Shown here: piece after piece, positions 9,387-19,733 of the stretch
How positions within the stretch are numbered: the stretch's first letter is position 1
How the letters are laid out: the number at the start of each line of letters is the position of its first letter
DNA from: Flavobacteriaceae bacterium
Lineage (GTDB): Bacteria; Bacteroidota; Bacteroidia; Flavobacteriales; Flavobacteriaceae
Length of the DNA stretch: 64,000 nt
Direction: 5' to 3'
Assembly: GCA_018402385.1 (NCBI GenBank)
Contig: JAGYJA010000007.1
Span: forward strand, 124,001 to 188,000
The notes under the pieces: generated by a model
Databases searched by the model: none
What the model was told of the DNA's origin: nothing
Seen by the model: the letters and a program-made list of their open reading frames with translations, nothing else
Made by a program: the position numbers and the translations under genes

Positions 9387-10322
9387 TTACTCTTTTGGTA
9401 AAAACACTTCTGCCATCATACAACGGGCACTTCCACCACCCAAAGTTTCAATTGTATTAAGATCACTGCTTAAAATCTTGCTATACTTTTCTATGGTTGC
9501 CACCTGAGTTTGTGTCAAACTGTCAAAAGCAGATTTTGACATCACAGTGATGGATTGGTCGTTTTTGTCTGATACTTCCAGCATATTTCCGGCAAACTTT
9601 TCTACCTGGACTTCAGAAATGAGTATGACCTCTTTATCATCCTCTTTAAGGTGTTGCAGCACATTTTTACGTTCCTTTTTATCGTCAATACAATCAATAC
9701 AAATTACTGCAAAGTCTTTGGCAATACACATCATCACGTTAGTATGGTAAATGGGCAATCGCTTTCCTTCAACAGTTTGAAAGGCCGTAAATAGAACAGG
9801 TGTATATTCAAAATCCTCACAAAATTCAATAAGTAATTCTTCATCCGCTCGGGGCGAAAGGGCACAATATGCTTTTTTATTAATGCGGTCCAAAACCAAG
9901 CTACCTGTACCTTCAAGAAAAAGTTCTTCCTTTTCAGCAGGGGTATAATCAACAATGTTCTTAATTTTAAATCCCTGGCTTTCCAGCTTCAAAATAACTT
10001 CTTCTCTTCGCTCTCTTCTTCGATTTTCAGCAAACATGGGATATAGAGCAACATCACCGTTTTCATGAAATGAAACCCAATTGTTAGGAAAAACAGAATC
10101 GGGAGTGTCCTTAGTTCCATCATCATTAAAAATTACAACATTTACACCGGCATCCTTGAGTTTTTGAACCATTGCATCAAATTCTTGCTGAGCTAAGTTG
10201 TTGACATCTTTTCCTTTTAACCCGTCACTAGTTGCTTGGTAATAATTATTCACGGCCGTTTGTTCATTCAGTCTGAAAGCTGCCGGACGAATCATTAAAA
10301 TAGTGTTGGTGGCTTGTTGCAT
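9387..10322 (-). CDS. ctlX: CtlX-like guanidino-group hydrolase (arginine deiminase superfamily)
   Basis: 311 residues, of a size and motif content matching the family named citrulline utilization hydrolase CtlX. It belongs to the guanidino-group-modifying enzymes with a pentein fold. NNWVSFH, GTGSLVLDR and a His in IYHTNVMM fit the substrate and catalytic elements, and the nucleophile is Cys301 in GGGSARCMM near the C-terminus. It likely acts on arginine-, citrulline- or methylarginine-like compounds in the cytoplasm. A second enzyme of the same superfamily lies two genes upstream on the same strand. The gene has its own -7 box. Confidence 0.85.
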   Translation of the reverse strand: MQQATNTILMIRPAAFRLNEQTAVNNYYQATSDGLKGKDVNNLAQQEFDAMVQKLKDAGVNVVIFNDDGTKDTPDSVFPNNWVSFHENGDVALYPMFAENRRRERREEVILKLESQGFKIKNIVDYTPAEKEELFLEGTGSLVLDRINKKAYCALSPRADEELLIEFCEDFEYTPVLFTAFQTVEGKRLPIYHTNVMMCIAKDFAVICIDCIDDKKERKNVLQHLKEDDKEVILISEVQVEKFAGNMLEVSDKNDQSITVMSKSAFDSLTQTQVATIEKYSKILSSDLNTIETLGGGSARCMMAEVFLPKE

Positions 10323-10343
10323 GGCGTTGTATTATTTTGGTTG

Positions 10344-10351
10344 CAAAAGTA
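10344..10351 (-). promoter_or_regulatory. ctlX -7 promoter box
   Basis: The minus strand reads TACTTTTG, matching TAnnTTTG, 21 nt upstream of the ctlX ATG. No clear -33 element. Confidence 0.45.
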
Positions 10352-10390
10352 GGGAAATGTTAGTCATTTTTACTTAAACAGATTCAAAAA

Positions 10391-11200
10391 CTATTTCATT
10401 GAAAAATTATACACCAAACCAATACCATAACCAGCTCCTTGAAAAACATTTCTTCCTGAAATTGTATATGAAAAGCTTGCATATATCCCAAAATCTTGAC
10501 CCAAAGGCCTGTAAATAGTTCCTCCCGCTTTATGATAATCAACACCTATTTCTTTAAAATTTTGTGGTGGTGGGGTTCCTCTATAATCTATTCCTCCTGA
10601 AGAATTTTGGTAATCATACCACACATCATAATACCATTTAGACATCGCCCGACCTGCCTTAAAGGTGAGAGGGAAACTATTAGGAACTTCTTCAAATTTA
10701 AAAGAATAGCCACTCTGTAAGGTTAAAAACCAGCCTGTATTGCAATGGTAATGGAACATCCCGCGGGTTTCCAATATAGTGGCTCTTTGTCCAATATCAT
10801 TTAATCCCCCGGTTTCATAATCGCTCAGCGGAGAAGAAAATCCCAAACCTGAGCTAATTTCTAATCTACTGTTTTCAAATTCAAATGTATAGAAACGGTA
10901 TTTTAAAAATAATGTAATATCCTGAACCCTAAGTTTATCATTACTTACAAAGAAAGGCAAAGAGGTATTTATATCAAAATCTGGTGTAATACCATAAGCA
11001 ACAAATGCAGACCCGAAAAAGAGTGTTCTGCCAATATCAGACTTTTCTGTTCCAACAAAGTAATTTGGTGTGTCTTCATATCCCAGACCTAAAGAAGTAC
11101 TGGCATTCCCGGAGCCTCTGTAAAATCCATCAATTTTTCCCTGGGTGAATCCTTCACAAATTGATAAAAATAAAAAAAGTATTGCAACAATTTTTTTCAT
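10391..11200 (-). CDS. Outer-membrane beta-barrel protein of unknown role
   Basis: Starting at the ATG at 11200 gives 269 residues with a clean Sec signal peptide (MKKIVAILFLFLSICEGFTQ). An upstream ATG would add ten residues before it. The mature part is a run of amphipathic beta strands with many Tyr, Phe and Gly (for example FLKYRFYTFEF, WFLTLQSGYSF) and ends in LVYNFSMK, consistent with an 8- to 12-stranded outer-membrane barrel. I do not recognise a narrower family. It lies between two guanidino-hydrolase genes on the same strand, which may mean it admits or senses the same class of compound, but that is only context. Confidence 0.7.
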   Translation of the reverse strand: MKKIVAILFLFLSICEGFTQGKIDGFYRGSGNASTSLGLGYEDTPNYFVGTEKSDIGRTLFFGSAFVAYGITPDFDINTSLPFFVSNDKLRVQDITLFLKYRFYTFEFENSRLEISSGLGFSSPLSDYETGGLNDIGQRATILETRGMFHYHCNTGWFLTLQSGYSFKFEEVPNSFPLTFKAGRAMSKWYYDVWYDYQNSSGGIDYRGTPPPQNFKEIGVDYHKAGGTIYRPLGQDFGIYASFSYTISGRNVFQGAGYGIGLVYNFSMK

Positions 11201-11257
11201 AAAACGATATATTGAATTTATACCGTTCATAGTCGAAAAAAATAATAAATGATTACA

Positions 11258-12178
11258 TCAATCTCTAATCAAAGGTAAAGTACTACATCTCAAAAGCCCT
11301 TCCTGTTTAGCAATTTCAGCATAAGGAATTTCTTCGACTGTAAAGTTATTTTCGCGCAGCCAGCTATTTAATCTGGTGAAATTTCGTTCAGAAACAACCA
11401 CATTGGGTGCGATTGAAAATACATTGCTAAACATATGATACATTTCATCACGGGTGATATGAAAAAGGTTTTCCTTTCCAAAAAGATTTACTAAAAATGT
11501 ATAATCTGATTCTTCTCGAAACCCTTGTTTGTATATAATGGCTTTGGTTTCTCCCACAGGTTGAAAACAACAATCGAGATGGAGTGCATTGTCACGTGCT
11601 TCAATTTTGGATTTTACCAGATCAAATTCTTTTACTTTTTTATGTGGAAATAATTGTTTGATATACTCTACGCCTTCCATATTGGTCCTCGCAGTCATAA
11701 ATTCTTTATAGTCACTCCCCTTGTAAGTTCCAATAAAAATATAATCCTTCCAAAGCATCACATCACCCCCTTCAATATGAACTTCATCTGGTGGTCTCAC
11801 CACTTTTGAAGGGTTTACTTGATCTATTACATATTGAATAGCGTCGAGTTCCCTTTCGCGATCAGGTAATATATTTGCTTTTACAAAAACATCATCAATG
11901 ACAAAAGCAATGTCTCTTGAAAATATCTGATTGTAATCTGCGATTTCTTCGGGTCTAAATACCTGTACATCATATTTTTTTAAAACGTCAGCAAAAGCCT
12001 CCATCTCCGGAATCATATCTTCGTTTTTAGGATAGGTGCCTGCGAGAATGTGTTCCAAAGATTTTGGGTCATAAGCTTCTTCTGCAAGAGGCGTTGGACC
12101 GTTACTGTTTGCTGTTCCCAAAACTACGGCTCTTAGTCTTGAAGTTTCATCTTTGACGTTTAATTTAAGCATCTTCAT
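11258..12178 (-). CDS. Arginine deiminase / dimethylarginase-family hydrolase
   Basis: 306 residues with the pentein fold signatures of the guanidino-modifying superfamily. HIEGGDVM carries acidic residues of the active site, ALHLDCCFQP supplies the catalytic His region, and Cys298 in GLLRCSTLP is the expected nucleophile. Substrate could be arginine, dimethylarginine or a related guanidine. The short length is closer to dimethylarginine hydrolases than to full arginine deiminases of about 400 residues. A -7 box lies 10 nt upstream, just past the citrate synthase terminator, so it is probably transcribed separately from gltA. Confidence 0.85.
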   Translation of the reverse strand: MKMLKLNVKDETSRLRAVVLGTANSNGPTPLAEEAYDPKSLEHILAGTYPKNEDMIPEMEAFADVLKKYDVQVFRPEEIADYNQIFSRDIAFVIDDVFVKANILPDRERELDAIQYVIDQVNPSKVVRPPDEVHIEGGDVMLWKDYIFIGTYKGSDYKEFMTARTNMEGVEYIKQLFPHKKVKEFDLVKSKIEARDNALHLDCCFQPVGETKAIIYKQGFREESDYTFLVNLFGKENLFHITRDEMYHMFSNVFSIAPNVVVSERNFTRLNSWLRENNFTVEEIPYAEIAKQEGLLRCSTLPLIRD

Positions 12179-12188
12179 ACAATTTGTT

Positions 12189-12196
12189 CAAATATA
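12189..12196 (-). promoter_or_regulatory. -7 box for the arginine deiminase-family gene
   Basis: The minus strand reads TATATTTG, an exact TAnnTTTG match ending 10 nt before the ATG at 12178. It directly follows the gltA terminator. Confidence 0.55.
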
Positions 12197-12199
12197 TAA

Positions 12200-12231
12200 A
12201 AACTCCATCGAGATTCCTCTGGATGGAGTTT
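12200..12231 (-). terminator. gltA terminator
   Basis: AAACTCCATC (12200-12209) pairs with GATGGAGTTT (12222-12231) around a 12-nt loop. On the transcribed minus strand the stem is followed by TTTTTATATAT. It lies 22 bp after the citrate synthase stop. Confidence 0.7.
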
Positions 12232-12253
12232 ATAAACTAAAAATTGTTTTTAA

Positions 12254-13537
12254 TTATCGTTCACTTCTGGTTTTAAAAGCTCTGTGTGTATAACCGGTAT
12301 AGACTTGTCTGGGCCGTCCAATTGGTTCCTTACCCAGTCGCATTTCTTTCCACTGAGCAATCCATCCGGGAAGTCTTCCCAAGGCAAACATCACTGTAAA
12401 CATATCTGTTGGAATACCCAAGGCTCTATAAATAATCCCTGAATAGAAATCTACATTGGGATACAAATTTCTTGAGATGAAATATTCATCCTCTAGTGCT
12501 ACTTTTTCTAATCCTTTAGCAATGTCGAGAATAGGATCTTCAATTCCTAGCTCTCCAAGTACTTCGTCTGCTGCTTTCTTAATAATTTTTGCACGTGGGT
12601 CAAAGTTTTTATATACTCTATGACCAAAGCCCATTAAACGGAAAGGATCATTTTTGTCTTTTGCTTTTAAAATAAATTTTGAAGTATCACCTCCGTCTGC
12701 TTTAATCGCTTCAAGCATTTCTATCACTGCTTGATTTGCACCACCATGAAGTGGACCCCAAAGTGCTGCAATACCGGCAGATAAAGAAGCAAATAATCCA
12801 CTGTGCGATGAACCAACGATTCTCACAGTCGAAGTTGAACAGTTTTGCTCGTGGTCTGCGTGTAGTATCAATAATTTATCCAATGCTTCAATGAATGTTC
12901 TATCGACTTTGTAGTCTTCATTAGGTTGCTGGAACATCATTTTATGAATGTTTTCAACATAGCCTAAAGAGGTGTCTCCATAATTGAGCGGTAAGCTCAT
13001 TTTCTTGCGCATTGTCCAGGCAACTAAAACCGGGAATTTTCCTAAAATCTTAACAATGGCTTTGTACATATCCTCTTCAGAATCAACATTGACTGATGAA
13101 GGGTTAAAAGCCACTAATGCATTGGTTAATGACGCAAGTACACCCATTGGGTGAGCCGACTTTGGAAACCCATCTAGAATGCGTTTCATGTCTTCATCCA
13201 CTATGGATTGACCTTTGATGTCTTTATGAAATTTAGAAAGCTCCTCCTGTGTTGGTAATTCTCCAAATATTAACAAAAAACACACTTCAAGAAAAGAAGC
13301 TTTATCTGCAAGTTCTTCAATACTGTAACCCCTGTATCTGAGAATACCTTTTTCTCCATCAAGAAATGTAATGGCACTTTCACAAGACCCTGTATTCTTA
13401 TATCCCGGATCTAAAGTTATGACATTTGAAGAAGCTCTTAATGATTTTATATCGATGGCTAGTTCATTTTCTGTTCCCTCAACTATGGGAAATTCATATT
13501 TTTTTCCATCAATTTCTAATGTGGCTATTTTTGACAT
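12254..13537 (-). CDS. gltA: Citrate synthase
   Basis: 427 residues, the length of type II citrate synthases. It condenses oxaloacetate and acetyl-CoA at the entry of the TCA cycle. The catalytic regions are visible: LHGGANQ (His binding oxaloacetate), MGFGHRVYKN (catalytic His) and NVDFYSGI (catalytic Asp). The N-terminal small beta domain (ATLEIDGKKYEFP) is the one found in NADH-regulated Gram-negative enzymes. It follows eno and carA on the same strand, an order I recognise from flavobacterial genomes. A hairpin terminator follows it. Confidence 0.97.
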   Translation of the reverse strand: MSKIATLEIDGKKYEFPIVEGTENELAIDIKSLRASSNVITLDPGYKNTGSCESAITFLDGEKGILRYRGYSIEELADKASFLEVCFLLIFGELPTQEELSKFHKDIKGQSIVDEDMKRILDGFPKSAHPMGVLASLTNALVAFNPSSVNVDSEEDMYKAIVKILGKFPVLVAWTMRKKMSLPLNYGDTSLGYVENIHKMMFQQPNEDYKVDRTFIEALDKLLILHADHEQNCSTSTVRIVGSSHSGLFASLSAGIAALWGPLHGGANQAVIEMLEAIKADGGDTSKFILKAKDKNDPFRLMGFGHRVYKNFDPRAKIIKKAADEVLGELGIEDPILDIAKGLEKVALEDEYFISRNLYPNVDFYSGIIYRALGIPTDMFTVMFALGRLPGWIAQWKEMRLGKEPIGRPRQVYTGYTHRAFKTRSER

Positions 13538-13655
13538 ATTTAAGTATGTTATTTAATTTTCTTCTTTTTGCGAAGATACAAAATATAAGACGATTTTTAT
13601 AGTGAAAACCAATACTCAGGGGTTAAAAAATCCTTAATTAGAAGTGATTTAAATA

Positions 13656-14948
<1,293 letters not shown>

Positions 14949-14996
14949 TTATAAATTTTAGTATAGCTGAGGCATAGAATTTTACGCCTCTTAAAA

Positions 14997-16103
14997 TTAA
15001 TTTTTTTGTATGTTCTCTATAAATTGATCAAAAAGATAACTTGCATCGTGTGGTCCCGGACTGGCCTCTGGGTGGTATTGTACTGAGAAGCAATTCTTGC
15101 TTTTCATTTTAATTCCTGCTACGGTATGATCATTGAGATGCACGTGGGTGATTTCTATGTCAGGATGATTTTCGGTTTCTTCCCTGTCAATGGCAAAACC
15201 GTGATTTTGTGAGGTAATTTCTCCTTTTCCGGTAACCAGATTCATAATGGGGTGATTGATTCCCCTGTGACCGTGGTGCATTTTATATGTTGAAATCCCA
15301 TTAGCCAATGCAATTACCTGATGGCCTAAACAGATACCAAATAATGGTAAATTTCTATCAATAATTTCTTTTGCAACTTCAATGGCATTGCTTAGTGGTT
15401 GGGGGTCACCGGGACCATTTGACAAAAAGTAGCCATCAGGTTTAAATGTAGCCATTTCTTCAAAAGTGGCATCATAAGGGAATACTTTGATGTAACAATC
15501 CCTTTCAGCCAGATTGCGTAAAATATTTTTCTTGATGCCTATATCGAGAGCGGCAATTTTATAAGTAGCGTTTTCATTTCCGAAAAAGTAGGGTTCTTTT
15601 GTGGACACTTTGGAAGCCAATTCCAACCCTTTCATATCGGGCACGTCTTCCAGTTGCTTTTTAAGTCCTTCAATGTTATCAACATCTGTAGAAATAACGG
15701 CATTCATAGCGCCGTTGTCACGAATGTAACTTACCAAAGCCCGTGTATCAACATCTGAAATTGCAAAAAGATTGTTGTCGTTTAGAAACTCTTCAAGTGA
15801 GGTATCTGCAATATCACGGGAGTAGTTGTAACTAAAGTTGCGGCAAATCAAACCAGCAATTTTAATACCTTCAGATTCTATCTCGTCTTTGTTGGTTCCA
15901 TAATTACCGATGTGGGCATTAGTGGTTACCATGAGTTGGCCAAAATAAGAAGGGTCTGTAAAAATTTCCTGATAGCCGGTCATTCCTGTATTGAAACAAA
16001 CCTCACCAAAGGCTGTTCCGTCTTTGCTTCCCACGGCTTTACCGTGAAAAATGGTTCCGTCTGCAAGTAAAATAATGGCTTTTTTTCTAGTGTGGTACTT
16101 CAT
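14997..16103 (-). CDS. carA: Carbamoyl-phosphate synthase small subunit
   Basis: 368 residues from the ATG at 16103 (MKYHTRKKAIILLADG). A longer frame would start at 16139 but would overlap the -7 box and add unconserved residues. It is the glutamine amidotransferase subunit that feeds ammonia to CarB for arginine and pyrimidine synthesis. The class I triad is visible: Cys in FGICLGHQVIAL, and His and Glu in QYHPEASPG. carB is not adjacent, so the subunits are encoded apart. The gene comes directly after the ribosomal operon terminator, with its own -7 box. Confidence 0.96.
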   Translation of the reverse strand: MKYHTRKKAIILLADGTIFHGKAVGSKDGTAFGEVCFNTGMTGYQEIFTDPSYFGQLMVTTNAHIGNYGTNKDEIESEGIKIAGLICRNFSYNYSRDIADTSLEEFLNDNNLFAISDVDTRALVSYIRDNGAMNAVISTDVDNIEGLKKQLEDVPDMKGLELASKVSTKEPYFFGNENATYKIAALDIGIKKNILRNLAERDCYIKVFPYDATFEEMATFKPDGYFLSNGPGDPQPLSNAIEVAKEIIDRNLPLFGICLGHQVIALANGISTYKMHHGHRGINHPIMNLVTGKGEITSQNHGFAIDREETENHPDIEITHVHLNDHTVAGIKMKSKNCFSVQYHPEASPGPHDASYLFDQFIENIQKN

Positions 16104-16136
16104 GAAGATACAAGTTGTGTTGTTTATACTAGGATG

Positions 16137-16144
16137 CAAAAATA
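16137..16144 (-). promoter_or_regulatory. carA -7 promoter box
   Basis: The minus strand reads TATTTTTG, matching TAnnTTTG, 33 nt upstream of the carA ATG and just past the ribosomal operon terminator. This supports separate transcription of carA. The -33 region would fall in the terminator stem and has no TTG. Confidence 0.45.
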
Positions 16145-16154
16145 ATATAAAAAA

Positions 16155-16181
16155 AGGGATAAACTATAACAGTTTATCCCT
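16155..16181 (-). terminator. terminator of the alpha/S10 ribosomal gene run
   Basis: A perfect 11-bp stem (AGGGATAAACT, 16155-16165, with 16171-16181) and a 5-nt loop. On the minus strand it is followed by a run of Ts, 27 bp after the rplQ stop. It is the first strong hairpin-plus-T-tract after the rpsJ-rplC gap. Confidence 0.93.
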
Positions 16182-16207
16182 AGTGTATTTAGAATGAAAT
16201 TAAAAAC

Positions 16208-16777
16208 TTATTCTTTCTCATTTTTTGGTTCTTGCTCGTTATTTTCAGGAGCGTCGTTTGTTGTTTCAGGTGCAGTAGCTTCAGGAGTTGTTGCTTCCGG
16301 AGTTACTTCTTCTGTTTTTTCAGCTGGTGCAGCTTTTGCAGTTGTTTCATCTGCTTTATTCGCTTTACCGGCACGACGTGTTGATTTTTTCTTTGCAGGT
16401 TTGTTTGCGTTATAGACTTCGTTGAAGTCAACCAACTCGATCATTGCCATATCTGCGTTATCACCCAAACGGTTACCCAATTTGATGATACGTGTATAAC
16501 CTCCCGGACGGTCAGCTACCTTTACAGCTACTTCTCTGAAAAGTTCAACTACAGCTTCTTTTTGACGTAGTCTGCTATAAACAATACGTCTGTTGTGTGT
16601 AGTATCCTCTTTTGATTTTGTTACTAAAGGCTCTACAAATTGCTTAAGGGCTTTCGCTTTGGCTACAGTTGTATTGATTCTTTTATGCTCTATAAGAGAA
16701 CACGCCATATTTGCCAACATTGACTTTCTGTGCGCTGTCTTTCTGCTTAAATGATTTATTTTTTTTCCGTGTCTCAT
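16208..16777 (-). CDS. rplQ: 50S ribosomal protein L17 with long acidic tail
   Basis: The first 115 or so residues are a normal L17 ([18 protein letters not shown], then the [17 protein letters not shown] region). From about residue 127 there is an unusual tail of roughly 60 residues: a basic patch ([14 protein letters not shown]) followed by low-complexity Ala, Thr, Pro and Glu ending in EPKNEKE. E. coli L17 has 127 residues, so this is a real extension. Tails of this kind are seen on some Bacteroidetes L17 proteins. It is the last gene of the alpha operon. Confidence 0.96.
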   Translation of the reverse strand: MRHGKKINHLSRKTAHRKSMLANMACSLIEHKRINTTVAKAKALKQFVEPLVTKSKEDTTHNRRIVYSRLRQKEAVVELFREVAVKVADRPGGYTRIIKLGNRLGDNADMAMIELVDFNEVYNANKPAKKKSTRRAGKANKADETTAKAAPAEKTEEVTPEATTPEATAPETTNDAPENNEQEPKNEKE

Positions 16778-16810
16778 TTTCTTAGTTATTAGAGATGAGT
16801 GGTGAGAAAA

Positions 16811-16845
16811 ATCTCTTTATCTCACTTCTCAAATCTCAAGTCTTA
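16811..16845. repeat. short-period TCTCA repeats between rplQ and rpoA
   Basis: The 69-bp gap contains TCTC or TCTCA cores at near-regular 8-10 bp steps on the plus strand, and a partial reverse-orientation run (GAGATGAGTGGTGAGA) just before. It looks like slippage-derived intergenic filler of the kind scattered in flavobacterial genomes. No function is evident. Confidence 0.5.
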
Positions 16846-16846
16846 T

Positions 16847-17839
16847 TTAATCTCTGTCTAATTTATATTTTGAAAGATCCATTCCAAAGTTCAGTCCCTT
16901 TACATTTACCAACTCTTCCAATTCAGTCAATGATTTTTTACCAAAGTTTCTGAATTTCATCAAGTCGTTTTTGTTGTAAGAAACCAAATCACCAAGGGTA
17001 TCAACTTCTGCAGCTTTCAAGCAGTTCAATGCTCTTACTGAAAGGTCCATATCTACTAATTTGGTTTTAAGCAGCTGACGCATGTGTAAAGACTCTTCAT
17101 CATAAGTTTCAGTTTGAGCAATTTCATCGGCCTCAAGGGTGATGCGCTCGTCACTGAATAACATAAAGTGGTGAATCAAAGTTTTTGCAGCTTCAGTTAA
17201 AGCGTCTTTTGGATGGATTGAACCATCTGAAACGATTTCAAAAATCAGTTTTTCATAATCTGTTTTTTGTTCTACACGAAAGTTCTCAATGCTGTATTTC
17301 ACATTTTTGATGGGTGTGTAGATAGAATCTGTAAAAATGGTACCAAGAGGTGCGTTTGCTTTTTTGTTTTCTTCAGCAGGTACATATCCTCTACCTTTTT
17401 CAATGGTCATTTCCATATTCAGATTTACTTTGGATTCCATATTACAGATAACTAGATCTGGATTAAGAATTTGAAAACCTGAAATAAATTTTTGAAAGTC
17501 ACCGGCAGTAAGCTGGTCTTTTCCAGACAGCGACATTGTCACTGTTTCATTATCGATTTCATCAATTTGACGTTTGAATCGCACTTGTTTTAAACCAAGG
17601 ATTATTTCGGTTACATCTTCTACTACTCCCGGTATGGTTGAAAACTCGTGGTCAACTCCTTCAATTCTGATGGATGTGATTGCGAAACCTTCTAAGGAGG
17701 AAAGTAGTACTCTTCTAAGCGCGTTACCAACGGTCAACCCATAACCTGGCTCTAAGGGGCGAAATTCAAATTTCCCCTCAAAATCGGTGGAGTTGATCAT
17801 TATAACTTTATCGGGCTTCTGAAAATTTAGTATTGCCAT
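16847..17839 (-). CDS. rpoA: RNA polymerase subunit alpha
   Basis: 330 residues. The N-terminal dimerisation domain ([20 protein letters not shown]) and the C-terminal domain that contacts DNA and regulators ([15 protein letters not shown] near residue 300) are both intact. It sits between rpsD and rplQ, as in the standard alpha operon. Confidence 0.99.
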   Translation of the reverse strand: MAILNFQKPDKVIMINSTDFEGKFEFRPLEPGYGLTVGNALRRVLLSSLEGFAITSIRIEGVDHEFSTIPGVVEDVTEIILGLKQVRFKRQIDEIDNETVTMSLSGKDQLTAGDFQKFISGFQILNPDLVICNMESKVNLNMEMTIEKGRGYVPAEENKKANAPLGTIFTDSIYTPIKNVKYSIENFRVEQKTDYEKLIFEIVSDGSIHPKDALTEAAKTLIHHFMLFSDERITLEADEIAQTETYDEESLHMRQLLKTKLVDMDLSVRALNCLKAAEVDTLGDLVSYNKNDLMKFRNFGKKSLTELEELVNVKGLNFGMDLSKYKLDRD

Positions 17840-17860
17840 GTTTGTGGTTCCTAAGGTTTA

Positions 17861-18466
17861 TTATTTAGAATATAATTCTACGATGAATTGTGTATTGATG
17901 TTTTCAGGAATTTGAATTCTTTGAGGAGTAGAAACAAATGTTCCTTCCATTTTATCATTATTCCAGTTGATCCACTCATAAGGGTGGGAAGCGTTTGAAA
18001 GTGATTGAGAAATAGCTTCGAGTGATTTTGATTTTTCTCTAACTGCAATAACATCTCCGGGCTTAACGTGATATGAAGGAATGTTTACCTTTTCACCGTT
18101 AACTAAGATATGTCTGTGAGAAACCAATTGACGGGCAGCACTTCTAGAAGGAGCGATGCCCATTCTGAATACCACATTGTCTAGTCTTGATTCACATAAC
18201 TGAAGTAATACATCACCTGTAATACCATCAGCAGCAGTCGCTTTTTTAAACATATTTCTGAATTGACGCTCAAGGATACCATAAGTATACTTTGCTTTTT
18301 GCTTTTCCATTAACTGGGTAGCATATTCAGATTTTTTACCTCTTCTGCGAGCGTTTCCGTGTTGCCCGGGAGGGTAATTTCTTTTTTCAAATGCTTTGTC
18401 GTCACCAAAGATAGCTTCACCGAATTTACGGGCTATTTTAGTTTTTGGACCGGTATATCTTGCCAT
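17861..18466 (-). CDS. rpsD: 30S ribosomal protein S4
   Basis: 201 residues. A 16S rRNA-binding assembly protein. The N-terminal region ([21 protein letters not shown]) lacks the Cys zinc cluster of some S4 proteins. The S4 RNA-binding domain is at [31 protein letters not shown]. It is preceded by an unusually long 155-bp gap for this run of genes. Confidence 0.98.
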   Translation of the reverse strand: MARYTGPKTKIARKFGEAIFGDDKAFEKRNYPPGQHGNARRRGKKSEYATQLMEKQKAKYTYGILERQFRNMFKKATAADGITGDVLLQLCESRLDNVVFRMGIAPSRSAARQLVSHRHILVNGEKVNIPSYHVKPGDVIAVREKSKSLEAISQSLSNASHPYEWINWNNDKMEGTFVSTPQRIQIPENINTQFIVELYSK

Positions 18467-18539
18467 ATTAAAATTTGTTTTAGAAGGGATGATGAATTAA
18501 GGTCTGTCCTCCATCTATCGTGTTCCTTCTCTTGTTTAT

Positions 18540-18620
18540 ACTTATTGTTTAAATATTCAATGTTCAAAGTTTAAAGTTCAATGTTGATCTTCAAACTTCT
18601 AAGTTTTCACTTCTAACTTA
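18540..18620. repeat. AT-rich imperfect repeats between rpsK and rpsD
   Basis: The gap holds reiterated TTCAATGTTCAAAGTTT-like segments followed by CTTC-AACTTCT segments at roughly 8-10 bp steps. TTCAATGTT occurs at 18558 and again about 25 bp later. I see no ORF, no terminator with a T-tract and no TAnnTTTG box here. It resembles the short-period filler in the rplQ-rpoA gap. Confidence 0.45.
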
Positions 18621-18621
18621 C

Positions 18622-19005
18622 TTAGACTCTTCTTCTTTTTGGAGGTCTGCATCCGTTGTGAGGCATTGGAGTGATGTCAATGATTTCAGTCACTTCAATT
18701 CCTGCATTGTGAATAGAACGAATTGCAGATTCTCTACCATTTCCGGGTCCTTTAACATACACCTTTACTTTGCGTAAACCAGCATCGTGAGCTACTTTTG
18801 TAGCATCTTCAGCAGCAAGTTGTGCAGCATAAGGAGTGTTTTTCTTAGATCCTCTAAAGCCCATTTTTCCGGCTGAAGACCAAGCGATTACATCACCGTT
18901 TTTGTTTGTCAACGAAATGATGATATTGTTAAAAGAAGCTGTAACGTGTGCTTCACCTACAGATTCAACAATAACTTTACGTTTTTTTGCGGTTGTTTTT
19001 GCCAT
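18622..19005 (-). CDS. rpsK: 30S ribosomal protein S11
   Basis: 127 residues with the S11 body ([20 protein letters not shown]) and the basic C-terminus [16 protein letters not shown]. It is 11 bp from rpsM, inside the alpha operon. Confidence 0.99.
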   Translation of the reverse strand: MAKTTAKKRKVIVESVGEAHVTASFNNIIISLTNKNGDVIAWSSAGKMGFRGSKKNTPYAAQLAAEDATKVAHDAGLRKVKVYVKGPGNGRESAIRSIHNAGIEVTEIIDITPMPHNGCRPPKRRRV

Positions 19006-19016
19006 TTCTCTAGGTA

Positions 19017-19391
19017 TTATTTAGTTGCTTTTTTCTTGTTAGCAACAGTTTTACGTTTTCCTTTTCTGGTTCTTGAGTTGTTTTTAGTGCGTTGTCCACG
19101 TAGCGGAAGTCCAGATCTGTGACGAATGCCTCTGTAACATCCAATATCCATTAAGCGCTTGATGCTTATTTGAACTTCTGAACGTAACTCACCCTCAATT
19201 TTAAAATTTCCTACAGCATCACGAATGCGACCGATTTCATCATCGTCCCATTCATTTACTTTTTTGTCTTCACTTACTTCAGCTTTTGCCAAAATGTCTT
19301 TGGCCCGGCTTTTACCGATACCAAATATGTAAGTTAACGCGATTACACCCCTTTTTTGTTTCGGGATATCTACACCTGCTATTCTTGCCAT
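19017..19391 (-). CDS. rpsM: 30S ribosomal protein S13
   Basis: 124 residues. [15 protein letters not shown] at the start and [19 protein letters not shown] near the end are diagnostic. It contacts 16S rRNA in the head and forms bridges with the large subunit. It directly follows rpmJ. Confidence 0.99.
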   Translation of the reverse strand: MARIAGVDIPKQKRGVIALTYIFGIGKSRAKDILAKAEVSEDKKVNEWDDDEIGRIRDAVGNFKIEGELRSEVQISIKRLMDIGCYRGIRHRSGLPLRGQRTKNNSRTRKGKRKTVANKKKATK

Positions 19392-19394
19392 ATC

Positions 19395-19511
19395 TTAACC
19401 TTGTCTTTGTTTGAACTTTGGGTTCTTTTTGTTAATAACATATAATCTGCCTTTTCGACGCACAATTTTGCACTCGGCACTTCTTTTCTTAATGGATGCT
19501 CTTACTTTCAT
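19395..19511 (-). CDS. rpmJ: 50S ribosomal protein L36, zinc-free form
   Basis: A 38-residue gene between infA and rpsM, its standard place. Translation from the ATG at 19511 gives [15 protein letters not shown] at the start and NPKFKQRQG at the end, as in L36. Only one of the four zinc ligands remains (Cys14; position 11 is Ser, and the later Cys and His are replaced), so this is the zinc-independent form. It lies 4 bp after infA. Confidence 0.95.
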   Translation of the reverse strand: MKVRASIKKRSAECKIVRRKGRLYVINKKNPKFKQRQG

Positions 19512-19515
19512 TTTT

Positions 19516-19731
19516 TTAGTATCTGTAAGTTATTCTTGCCTTACTTAAATCGTAAGGGCTCATTTCTAATTTTACTTTATCACCGGGTAATAATTTGATA
19601 TAGTGCATACGCATTTTACCCGATATGTGTGCTGTAACAATATGACCGTTTTCTAATTCTACACGAAACATCGCATTAGAAAGTGCTTCAATAATAGTTC
19701 CGTCTTGTTCTATTGCTGCTTGTTTTGCCAT
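19516..19731 (-). CDS. infA: Translation initiation factor IF-1
   Basis: 71 residues with a single S1-like OB fold ([20 protein letters not shown], then [19 protein letters not shown]). It binds the ribosomal A site during initiation. It lies 2 bp after secY and 4 bp before rpmJ. Confidence 0.98.
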   Translation of the reverse strand: MAKQAAIEQDGTIIEALSNAMFRVELENGHIVTAHISGKMRMHYIKLLPGDKVKLEMSPYDLSKARITYRY

Positions 19732-19733
19732 AA

